A stretch of 64,000 bases of DNA from contig JAZGTN010000005.1 of assembly GCA_037783415.1 (NCBI GenBank), positions 2,480,001-2,544,000 of the forward strand, written 5' to 3'. The stretch's first letter is position 1. The number at the start of each line of letters is the position of its first letter. Source of the DNA: Leptasterias polaris. Its lineage: Eukaryota > Echinodermata > Asteroidea > Forcipulatida > Asteriidae. Shown piece by piece: positions 14,001 through 26,000 of the stretch. The notes under the pieces were generated by a model. The model had not been told where the DNA came from, did no database searches, and saw only the letters and a list, made by a program, of their open reading frames with translations. The translations under genes were made by a program, and so were the position numbers.

Positions 14001-17000
14001 AAAGTGAGAATCAAAAATTGTACGATACAAATAAAGGTAAAAATAACAGAAGGAGCTAAAAAATTGTAACCTTATATTGTGTATACTGTACCATCCATAA
14101 TCAGTTTGATTCCCTGCATAAGTACATACCCATTCATAAGGACCAGGATTTTACTTTAAAACAAATTGAGATGAGAGTATGTCCGAATTGATGGGTACAG
14201 CTGGATAGAGTAGTGTCAAAATTCTAAACTGGGGCATCAAGAGGATACTAGGGTACCCTCCGGCTAATGTATAACCTACCGGTTGGGATGTTGCAGTTGG
14301 ATCCAGTGAATCCAGAGGCACAGACGCAGGAGTACTGGGGGATGTTAGTCCCAACATTGCTGTTGTAACTGTTGTAGCAATTGGCTCCGTTGTTGCATGG
14401 GGTGTTCTGGCACTGATCCATCTGGGGCAGTTGGGCTGCAAGTCAACGGTAGGAGAACAATTCTTACTGAGTGTTTCCTTAGTGATAAACGTTCTTTTTC
14501 GAATAACATATGTGGCAGAGCTGCGTATTGCAATCGGGGAGACTTTGTACAACAATCAGGTAGGTATTTAGAATCATATTCAACATAATAAAGAAACGGT
14601 TTCCATAATCAGGGGGGGATTTTGAAATTTGTTTCTTCCAAACCAGGAACTTGTTTTCGCTCTGAAAATAAAACATTTGCTAAGATGTCGGTGGTGTTCA
14701 GTATTAAAGAAGTGCAGATAGAGTTACAATATAGTAATAAGAGACAAGTCATCAAATGAGACAATTGGGACACAGCGAGTCAACAACTTAGTTTACGGAA
14801 GATTTAATCTGAAAAATAACGAAGACAGAAACTTAACATGTCATATCTTGGTTGAGAAACATTGATGAACCCCGCTAAAATTTAAAAAGCGCAACATTAT
14901 ACTGCGAGGGCGCTGTACAATAAAAGAAGCTACGTCATAAGTAAACATTATGTCACTAGTATGCTATGTCATCAAAGTAAACCCAAATGAATTTTTGTTT
15001 GAGGGGAGGAGTACTTCGTACACTCACAACAAATATAAGGTACTTACATTTTGGTGTGACACAGTTAAGTCCAACATAATTAGGAGAACACATGCAGATG
15101 TAGATGCTTGAATCCATCGTCAGGCAAGTAGCGCCGTTCTTACAGGGGAAGCTGTTGCAGGGGTTGGGGTTTGCAATCACCGCTGAAATAAAAATTTAAA
15201 AATCTTTAATCATTTACGATCATATTGATAAGTCGTCAAATGAAGCACAAAGAGCTAAGATTGATCTTAAGCTGTGTGTCGACCTTAATTGCTTAGCAAA
15301 GTGCGATGTCGCAATAGAAATCTCTATAAGGAATATCGACTACTCATCTTAAGATAAGAAAAAACTACAGTAGTAAACTTGTGAGAAGTCTGTGTATAAA
15401 GATAGAGTTTTGTCTTTCTTCCATTGATGGACAGACTGAATATCTTAACCAAAAAATGTAAACTCTACTTACATGTTTCGCAGTTCAAGCCGATGTGCGT
15501 GTTGGGACAGGCACATGTGTGTGCCCCACAGGATCCTTGTACTGTACTGCAGACTCCATTATTCAAGCACAGGTTGTTGTCACAAGGGTTCGGTACAGCT
15601 GATAAGAGAAGAATCAATAAGTTATTTCAAAATGTGTTCAATCAACAGCTGGGACTTTTAGATAAAGACGTACGGCAACAGTTTGAAACAAAGAAAATAC
15701 ATATTTTTCAAAAGTTCTTACAGATTTCGCAGTTGAAGCCACAGAAGCATGCTGGACACTCGCAGGAGTAAGAGGTGCAGGAGCCTGCTGTGGCAGAGCA
15801 GACACCGCCGTTTACACATGGGTTGGGGTTGCAGGCATCACGCTCTGCGTTAAGGAAAAAATAACAATCACTTGGATTAAATTAAAGGACTAACAGTTGA
15901 ACACCAAAACGGTAACGTCTAATTGTTATTACAAAGAATAATAATAAGTTCCTATAAAGCGCAGTTTACAATAACGTATCAATAGTGGTCTCTCTGGTCA
16001 TTGGGCCAATATCATTCCTGTAGACTTTCTCAGTTTCCTAGAGAAACAGTATACAGCCCTGAGCTTACGTGGCGCTTCAAAGGCTTTTTCAAACAATATC
16101 AACCTCTACCCTCGCAGGTACCCATTTATTCCCCCTTGGTGAAGAGAAGCAATTATAGAAAAGCATCGCACTCAAGAACACAAGTGGCAATGTTGATTCT
16201 AGTACCCCTCACTACATAAAATGTTGAAGTAATTCCTTCCAGACAAGCTTTCCAAACTTAACAGTCTGTGTAGACGAATTTATATAAACTTTTAATATTT
16301 TTTCAGTTTATGGTTCTTCAAGCTTATATGAATGAATACATTGGACAAATGTCAACCATAACTGTTGGTGGACACTACAGCTCTTCATATTGTGTTCCAT
16401 TATTATTATTAATAGTTTATTCATTTGAATTAAAAAAAAAAAAAAAAAGGGCTGACTTACGACTCTCGCAGAAAATGCCGGTGAAGCAGTTAGTGCAGGA
16501 GCACTTGTACTCGGAGCAAGCGTATGGAGAGTTGGGTGTTTGTGATGCTGGCATGCAGACGGCTCCGTTCTGGCAACTGCTGCTGTCACAGGCAGAGATG
16601 GCTGTAATGACACAAGTTAATAATAACGTAAACTTATATAGCGCCAATATTGCCTAAAAAGCCACTCAAAGTGCTTCACAGAGATAGTTTATAAAGCTAT
16701 GACCAAACCCAATTTATCAAATTACTAGTGGAGGATTTGAAAGGAACAATTGATCAAATTGAGGCTGAAGTAAATTCAGGTAGGAAATCAGCCAGGACTA
16801 CTACTTTTGCTAAGTGGACCGAGGGGACTTCACGCTATTAACTTCACTGCCACAGAGTGAGTTTTTCATCCTGTGCTATTAAATACGGTAAATGTTGGGT
16901 GGTTGGAGCTGCATGATAATTAGGGTCTATTTGGTGGAAGATGATCGTTTCTATTGTGGAATAACTTACGGATATCACAGTAGCGTCCGGTAAAACATGG

Positions 17001-20000
17001 TGGGCATTGGCAGGTGTACTCAACACATCCTTCAGCAGCAGGCGTACAAGCAGCACCGTTGGCACACTGGTTGTTCTCACAGCTATTAACCACTGCAAGC
17101 AGAAATGTTCAAAAGGAAAGGTAAGACAACACATCATGAATTGTGTTATTTCTGTGACAGGTATATCAATGTTGAGCCATGTCTGAAATGGCGGCTATGG
17201 CTTAGGCGGTGACTCTTGATAAGGGTGTTGCCAAGGATGTCCTTTGGTGACAGGATGACACGGTGATCCAGCCATAGCCCAAGCCATGGCTGCCAATTTC
17301 ATTTTATTTAACAAACAGCCACAACACACTAGGTAAGCAAACTTTCAATAAATTGGAATTGTTGTTGGATTGTCGGATTAAGGATCAACACATTTCTTTA
17401 ACAGAGTCTGGTCTCAGTGGGTACTTACACGTCTGGCAATACTGGCCAGTGTAGCAGGCTGGGCACTGGCATTCATATTGGGTACAGGAACCAGGCTGGG
17501 CAGCACACACTGCTCCATTTTGGCAAGTATTGCTTTGACAAGCATCCCTCGCTGTAAGAAAGAAAAAATAAATAAATAAAGTCAATGCTATTTAACATAA
17601 TTGAATGACACTTAATAACTAGATGGCTGCATTCGACCTAATCACAGGCTGAACTGTTATGCTTTGCACATCGGAGCTCTAACTCGGAGCTCTCGTGTTA
17701 ACTAAGAATACTGTCATGCTCACACCCAGGACATTCCACTTTGTAGAATGCACAGTGCGTGCACTCACTGTGCAATGCTTATTCCCCCTCCACAAAGATG
17801 GACAGAAGGTACTAGAATCCACACTCTAAATCTCCCTTTTTTCCCCCAAGTTTTTGTGTGTGTAATCACCGATCTCAGACCTTTGTCCTTTTGTTACAAC
17901 AAGAATTGCTAGAGAGGCTGCTACCATTGTTACATGAGACCAATTTTGGAGTAAGAAGAACTTGAGCAAAGCAATCAGGGGAATCATGGCTGGAGAGGTC
18001 TGCAAAATTAGACGGACGGTAACTCGAGGTTAGCCTCAAGGTGTTTTTTTTAAGGGTTTTCCAGGGTTCAACCTCTAGTTACCTTGAGTTACTGCTTGTT
18101 TAACTCTGCAATTCTCCCTAACGCGAATGTGTTTTTTTTTGTTAGGGGCCCTCATATGAAAGTAAATGAATTTTCTGTTTTAGTATACGTACCGATTTCA
18201 CAGTTATCTCCGGAGAAGCAATCTGGGCAGATGCAGCGGGAGGTGGTCAGAGTCTCTGGTACACAGGCAGCTCCGTTCAGACAGGGCTGTGGTGAGCAGG
18301 GGTTGGCTGTAGGAAAATAAACGGTGCTCGTTAAATGTACAACTTGGGAATAAGAACAAGATATCACTGGCAATGGTTTGTTAATTTGTTTTGTAGACAT
18401 TTTATAAAGCAACAACTTTTTCATGGTAGCCACTAGTAGCTCTGAAATAGGGCCCCAACCATGAAAATGTTACATCCCTATGAATTTTCCTAATACTCAA
18501 TATAGAAGTGACAGCTGGTTTCTACGTACCTTCAACAATAGTAACCACAAAGGTACAAGAGGCACTGTTTCCTGCTTGATCCCCAAAGCGATACTCAACA
18601 GTGGTCGCTCCGGCTTCGAACAGATCCCCAGGGCCCTTGGTGTTGAAGAGGAGGTTGACATTGCCGGAGTTGTCAGCAGCTGTGGGTGCTGTGAAGCTGA
18701 CAGGCACTGGGGCTACACCAGTCACTATAGTGTAGGTAATGTCCATCTGGCAGAAGAGGAGCATCGGATTCTCCATGTCGGCTGTAAGGGAAGAGAATCA
18801 ACTTTGTTAACTTTGTCTCGACAATATATTGTTCCAAAAACATTCTTAACGATGGAACAACTTTGATACAACCCCAGTTTTGGTACTTGGTTGCACTGAA
18901 AAGAACTGGAAGTTTATCCAAATTTTTTCTTTTTCAGAAACATTACAACAAACAGAGGTTCATACCTTCTTCAATTACACGCACAGTGAAGGTAGTTGAT
19001 GCAGTGTTGCCTTCAGCATCGGTGAAGGTGTATGTGACAGGGGTTGATGACCCAGTGGGGAAGAAGGAGCCTGGCTCATTTGTCTTGGTCGTGGTGAAGG
19101 AGCCAGAGTTGTCAGTGGTCGTGGTGAAGGAGCCAGAGTTGTCAGTGGCCGTGGGCTCAGTCCAATCCACATTTGTCCCTGGAGACTGGAAGGGCACCGT
19201 CAATGTAATGTCATTGCTGGTTGCAGTGATGACAGGTCTTATGTCATCGGCTGTAAAGAAAGTGTTAAAAACAATTGACAAATCAGTATACTTCAACATA
19301 ACCTTTTACGCCAACATGCCTCAATCTGAGCTGCATCAACTCACCAATGTCATACTTTTCAAAGACAACTTTCTGATATTGATTTACAAACCGAAACTAA
19401 ATGTAGGCTATTTACAATTCATAACTGCCAGTCGATCGACCACTCAATTACTTCATTGAATAAAAAAATGATAAAAAGTGGGTTTTAAATAAATTGTTGC
19501 AACTAAATGATAAACATAAAAACTTGTGATTGATAAACACAATTGCCCTACAAGCCAGTCCGTTTCTAAACATTTGACCTCGGTGGTCCAAAAACAATGA
19601 GCTTCTGAAGGATCTCAAGACTGTGGAACCAAGTTTGGAGTTGATATGCCAACACCTTGAGTTATCGCCGGGACAATGATTGCACACACAGGCACACCAA
19701 CAAAATACATGACAGATACACCTTCAGTGGCTTCACTGACAGCAGGGCATAGAAATAAACTGGCACACTGGGTAAATACTTACGCAACTCTCTCACTGTG
19801 ACTGTGAACGTGGTCGAGACCGGGTTCCCAGCTGGATCAGTAAAGGTGTAGGTTACAGGCGTAGTGGCACCGGTGGGGAAGAAGCTTCCTGGTTCAGAAG
19901 TGGTAGATGGTGTGACAGTTCCCGAGTCGTCAGTGGCAGTTGGAGGGTCCCAGTTGACGTTGGTACCAGGAGTGCCAAAGGGAACGTCGACAACGATGTC

Positions 20001-23000
20001 GAAGCCAGGGTTGATGATGGTGGGTGGGTTGGTGTCAGCTGTAATTCAACCATTTAAGACAAAAGTTAGATCTGACATTCGTTATTTTGATTGGATAGTT
20101 GACTTCTGTCTACCGATGGTAACCATATTTGATTTCTTATTCAAATGATCTTGATCTTTTCCTCCACAAACTACCACAGTTAAACTGCTGGACAAGTACA
20201 GTCCCTTTAAAAACTGGTTTAGAGGTTTTTGAAATTCAATGTAGGATAGTGCATGGGTTTGACTATCATTAACTATGTAGTAATGTCCATCACATATGAA
20301 AGAATGTTTGTTGACGTTATAAAGACTTTTACTTACGCAGCATAATAACAATGACGTTGAATGTACGGGTAACAGAGTTTCCAGTTGGATCATTGAAGGA
20401 GTAGGTGACTGGGTTGGTTCCTACTGGGAAGGTACTTCCTGATGGTTTTGAGGAACTTGGGAAGACGGTTCCAGAATTATCCACAGCTGTCGGCTCATTC
20501 CAAGTGACTGGACTGCTGTAAGTCCCGAATGGTACGGTAACAGTGATGTCATCTGGGAAAGAGGTTACCACTGGGTCTGTGCTGTCAGCTAAAGATGGAG
20601 AAGAATTTTTGTTATTAAACACAAAAAATCATTACACTTGTCTGATGGAACTGTAAAAATATTTACTTGATAATGGGTATGAATACAGAGATATCAGACA
20701 AACTCAATTTCAGATAATTTTTTTGATTAAAACCAACCAATTGTGCTTATAATTACAATAGGAGTTTAAAAAGGCGCACTTACGTAGAACAATCACGTTC
20801 ACATTGAAGGATCGAGTGATAGAGTTTCCACTGGGATCACTGAAGGTGTACATCACTGGGGTGGTGCCTGGTAGGAATGAACTTCCAGACGTCCTGTCAG
20901 AGGATGGGATGACTGTACCAGAGTTGTCAGTCACGGTGGGCTCTGTCCAAGTTACTGGTACACTTGTGGTTCCAAATGGTACAGTCCTGGTAATGTCTTC
21001 TGGGAAGGTTGACACCTGTGGTGGTATGCCATCAGCTATGGACCGAACATTGAATGATTGAATGAATTATTGTAAAACCAGATTATGTACAGATTTTGTT
21101 AATGTTGAAATATTCGTTAGTTGTAAAAAATCTTCCCGAAGTTGAACTTACCTAGTTCAACAACTGTCACTTGGAATGTTCTTGTCACTAAGTTTCCAGT
21201 GGGATCAGTGAAGGTGTATGTAACAGGCGTCGTCTGCCCGGTTGGGAAGGAGCTTCCAGGCTCAATAGTTTTTGTTGGGATGACCGTTCCAGAATTGTCA
21301 AAAGCAGTTGGCTCATCCCAGCTCACTGGTGTGCTTGGAGTTCCGAAGGGCACAGTGACGGTTATGTCCTCTGGGAAGCTGACGATGAATGGATCAGTTG
21401 AATCAGCTGAGGAGGAAAAGGATAATGTATATAGAAGTTCACAAATGTTTATTTACATGTCAGGAATTTTTTTTTTTACACATTTACAGAAGCAAACATT
21501 AAAGTATAGGGCTATATTATGCATCACAATACTCAGTAATATTGTTTCATTCAATTTAAAAAGTGCACTCACGTAGAACAATCACGTTCACATTGAAGGA
21601 TCGAGTGATAGAGTTTCCAGTGGGATCCCTGAAGGTGTACGTCACTGGTGTGGTGCCTGGTAGGAATGAACTTCCAGATGTCCTGTCAGAGGATGGGATG
21701 ACTGTACCAGAGTTGTCAGTCACGGTGGGCTCTGTCCAAGTTACTGGTACATTTGTGGTTGCGAATGGTACAGTCCTGGTAATGTCTTCTGGGAAGGTAG
21801 ACACTTGTGGTGCTATGCCATCAGCTATGGAGACGAAAATTGAATGAATTTTTATAAATCCAGATTACGTATAGATTTTTTAAAGTTGAAATATTTTTTA
21901 GTTGTCACAAAAACTTGCTGATGTTGAACTTACCTAGTTCAATAACTGTCACTTGGAATGCTCTCGTCACTGAGTTTCCAGTAGGATCAGTGAAGGTGTA
22001 TGTAACAGGCGTTGTCTGCCCAGTTGGGAAGGAGCTTCCAGGCTCAATTGTTTTTGTCGGGATGACTGTTCCAGAATTGTCAAAAGCAGTTGGCTCATCC
22101 CAGCTCACTGGTGTGCTTGGAGTTCCGAAGGGCACAGTGACGGTTATGTCCTCTGGGAAGCTGACGATGAATGGATCAGTTGAATCAGCTGGGGAGAAAA
22201 ACGCAAAGAGCTTTAAATATAGATGTGTATTTTAACATGCTTAAATAATGCTGACGTATCAGTAATTATGAAGACCATACATGGAGATATGACTGCTAAT
22301 CTTTCATGTCATATAAATTTAACTGCAGTCTTTCAATGTAACAGTTGACACAATGATTTTGAAATGCACACTTACGTAGCACAATCACATTCACATTAAA
22401 GGATCGGGTGATAGAGTTTCCAGTGAGATCCCTGAAGGTGTACGTCACTGGGGTGGTGCCTGGTAGGAATGAACTTCCAGATGTCCTGTCAGAGGATGGG
22501 ATGACTGTACCAGAGTTGTCAGTCACAGTGGGCTCTGTCCAAGTTACTGGTACATTTGTGGTTGCGAATGGTACAGTCCTGGTAATGTCTTCTGGGAAGG
22601 TAGACACTTGTGGTGGTATGCCATCAGCTATGGACCGAACATTGAATGAATTATTGTAAATCCAGATTACGTATAAAACAAAATTGTGAAGTATACATCC
22701 CTTTACAGAGCAGGTGGGTTTACATTGAATTACTTATCACCTCTTATTTCCAGACAGGCTTTTGAAGTTCTTGAATTACGAGACCCATTTTATGTAATAC
22801 ATTGTAAGGTTTTACAAGACCGAGACTCGAACCCATGCTCTGCTGATCAGAAACACAAGAGCTTGAGTACGGTGTGCTTTACCCCTTGGCCATGCTACAA
22901 CAACCACTTACACTATATCACTATCACTATCACTATCACTATGTAATTGTCTTTTATAAATCTGATAGCCACCAACGTTTTATTACTCACTCAGCATAAT

Positions 23001-26000
23001 AACATTGAATGTACGAGTGACAGTGTTGCCAGCTGGATCAGTGAAGGAGTAGTTAATTTTATGATTCACTAAATGCTCTAATGTTATCTAATAGTTTAAG
23101 AACACTTTTATTTACCGGCCAAATCTTTCAAAGACCGAGTGTTCTAACAAAGAAGAAAAATGCACTTACCTAGTTGCACAACCGTGACTGTGAATGGGGC
23201 AGTAACAGAGTTTCCCAAAGCATCAACAAAGGTATAGGTGACAACAGTTTGTCCCACATTGAAGATAGACCCTGGTACATGGCTTCTGCTGGTAAACACT
23301 ACACCAGAGTTATCTGTAGCCTGTGGCTCAGCCCAGTTGACATTGGTGCCAGGCGTTCCAAAGGGAACAGTGACTGTTATTTCTTCAGTAGGTACTGTTA
23401 CTACCGGTGGTTGATTATCAACTGTTGGTTTTAACATCAAAATAAATTCTATTATAGTCAATTACATTGAATAATGTTGCTACAACTATACATGTTTTAA
23501 TAGTTCTGAATAAAATAAGTACAAAAAAGGTTGACTGCCAACAAAGGGCTTGACAGCTTAGTTGATTAAGCCTGGACACGTTAATCCAGAGGTTGTTGGT
23601 TCAAACCATGCTCTAGTTCAACACCAAATAGGACCTACCAAAATAATTTGTCAAAAGAATTTCTTTTGCTGGTTCCGGACTCTCCTAATAGGCCATGTAC
23701 AAGCGCCATCGTAAAAATAGAGCGCAATGCATCTAGGACAAGCTGAATACAGTTAAGCCGTCAAGATGTAATTTACATGCCACTATGCTAGGTTTTAAAG
23801 CTGTGTACTGCATTGCTTCAAAATTAGCACGCCATGATTGTTGCTGGTGTTGCTTAGACTTGGGGTTTGACACAGAATCATTTGCTTGCCGATCATGCCA
23901 AATGGGACATGCATATGGGCTTATAGCATCATGGCCCAATTTAAAAATGCGGTTTAGCAGAAAATACTGCTCGGAAAATTTCTTTGCTTTGCAAGAAATT
24001 GAGTGGAGCACCAGTCACAATAATGTTAACTTTATGGAATGTTGGCAGGTAACCCGTTTCTGTTGAGCAAAGTTTTTATGCTGACAGGTTTTTGTTAAAT
24101 TGGGCCCTGGTATTCACTTACGTTGAATGATGTTGACATTGAAGGTGCACACAGCCCGATTTCCCTGCAGATCTGTGAAGGTGTACGTCACAGGGGTGAT
24201 CCCAATGGGGAAGGTCTGACCAGGGGTGTGGGAAGCCACTGTTGTGAATGCCTCAGCATCAGTCGCTGTTGGTGCAACCCAGAAGGCCTGCTGTGCCTGT
24301 GTTGTTGCAGTCTGCACAGTGATACCACTTGGACAGTTGCTAATGACTGGTGGGGCCTGGTCAACTGCAAGAAAAAAAGAGGAAAACAAGTTTCACAAAA
24401 ACTTTGTAAAATGCACTTACTATGCAACAAAGATCTAGCAGCCCAGTAAGGCCAAACTAACATCAGTTTTTCTTTTGTATTGCCTTATGTGAAGCTCTGA
24501 GAAAATATAATTATGAAGCTGATAATTAAAGCATTTTGCATTTAACGGAAATATTGTAGTCCTCTAAAATGACATACAATTCATTGAGACTAGGTTTAAC
24601 TGACCCAAAACACTAGGCTGGAATCATAAAAATGGTTCATGAAGTTGAACAAAAGACACCAAAACCAATCCTCACCAATTCTGTACTGCACAGAAAAACC
24701 ACTAAACTGTATGTTCTTGTCAGTAATGAAGTACAGCCAGGCGACATCTGTGTCGGTGATAGTGAATTGAGATGGAAGTGTGATCCCTTCAAAGAAACCC
24801 ACATCGGGTCCGACTGTTGAAGTCCCCAGGAGTAGATTGAAGTCGACCTTGAGTCCCTTGCCGATGTACAACTCGTCCTTATGAGTCTCAATATTGAACG
24901 GAGAGTTGAATGTAAATGTGACGCCAGAAGCTCCTGGGATGTACAGAAGGTAGAGGGCTCGGTAACGGCTTGGGTAGTTGTTTGGGTAGTCCTTACTGAC
25001 AAAGGTTCCACTGGTACAAGTGCTACCGTAGCAGGTGAAGATCTCCTGGTTATCTGTTGAAAAATAAAATGAAGGGAATCTTTACACCATTCCTGATAAT
25101 TTATAATTCCTGATAATTTATAATTCCTGATAATTTATAATTCCTGATAATTTATGTGGCGGAGGGTTTCCCCCTCCAAAAAAATGAAGAAAATACAATA
25201 AGACTCATACTGATTGCTTTCTTTTCCTCTTGTACTAAAGATGTACCCATCCTAAAATCCGCTTAAGAATTCCTAGGAGTGCTTGAACGGAATGAAGACA
25301 CAATTGGGGGGGGGGCATCATGGCACATACTGACCAGATAGGAGTTTTCAAATGTACCGCACTGTCTGGATTTTGAGAAACCATGACCTGACGTTCCCTT
25401 CTGAACTTGGCTCAATTGACAGATGTCAAAGGTTTGTTAATTTGGGTATTACCTAAACAGCAAGGCCAATTGTAAAAAAACACCACTTGAGTGTCCCGGT
25501 GTTGTGGATTTTTTTATCTATTTTTTTTTAATGGAGGGCAAGAGCCGGAAAAAAATGATGAGGGGAATAATGAAAAATTCAGTCTATTTGGGGAAATCAA
25601 TTTAACATTGAAAAAAGGATGCAGGGAAAATCAACTGGTCACTTTTTCAAAAATTGTCGCAATTGAATACGTTCTAAATTCTTATTGGCTTTACTTCGTG
25701 TGTACTCTAGCCGAACTATATGAATGAGGCTCGTTCCACTATCGTCTCGTTTGTGGAGTTGATAGCGAAACAAACCTTGTAGTTCTTGTAGTTCTTGTAG
25801 TTCTAGTAGTTCTAGTAGTTCTAGTAGTTCTAGTAGTTCTAGGAGTTCTAGGAGTACTTCGTGCATTCATGTAACCATACGCTGTGTGACCGCTGTTAAA
25901 ATAGAGGTATTGCAATCTAGCATTTACAAGTGCAACTAACCAGTGGAGCCTTACATGTTTCTAAGTTTTGGTCAAATAAGATTAAACTCTTTGCTTGGCA

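Larger units (their letters stand above)
20784..22680 (-). repeat. Tandem exon-pair repeat, period about 0.79 kb
   Basis: The exon order is X1-X2-X1-X2-X1 (22627, 22188, 21824, 21406, 21035), with start-to-start spacings of 803, 782 and 789 bp. Introns are duplicated too: the segment beginning GCTATGGACCGAACATTGAA beside 21035 recurs beside 22627. Confidence 0.88.

Noticed and set aside
18863..19459. 198-codon plus-strand open frame
   Set aside because: It overlaps HYR exon 13 in antisense; its repetitive VVVKEPELSVAV-like content is the mirror of the duplicated HYR loop.
25639..25866. Minus-strand frame rich in leucine/glutamate repeats
   Set aside because: It is translated from a 9-bp minisatellite, with no splice or domain support.
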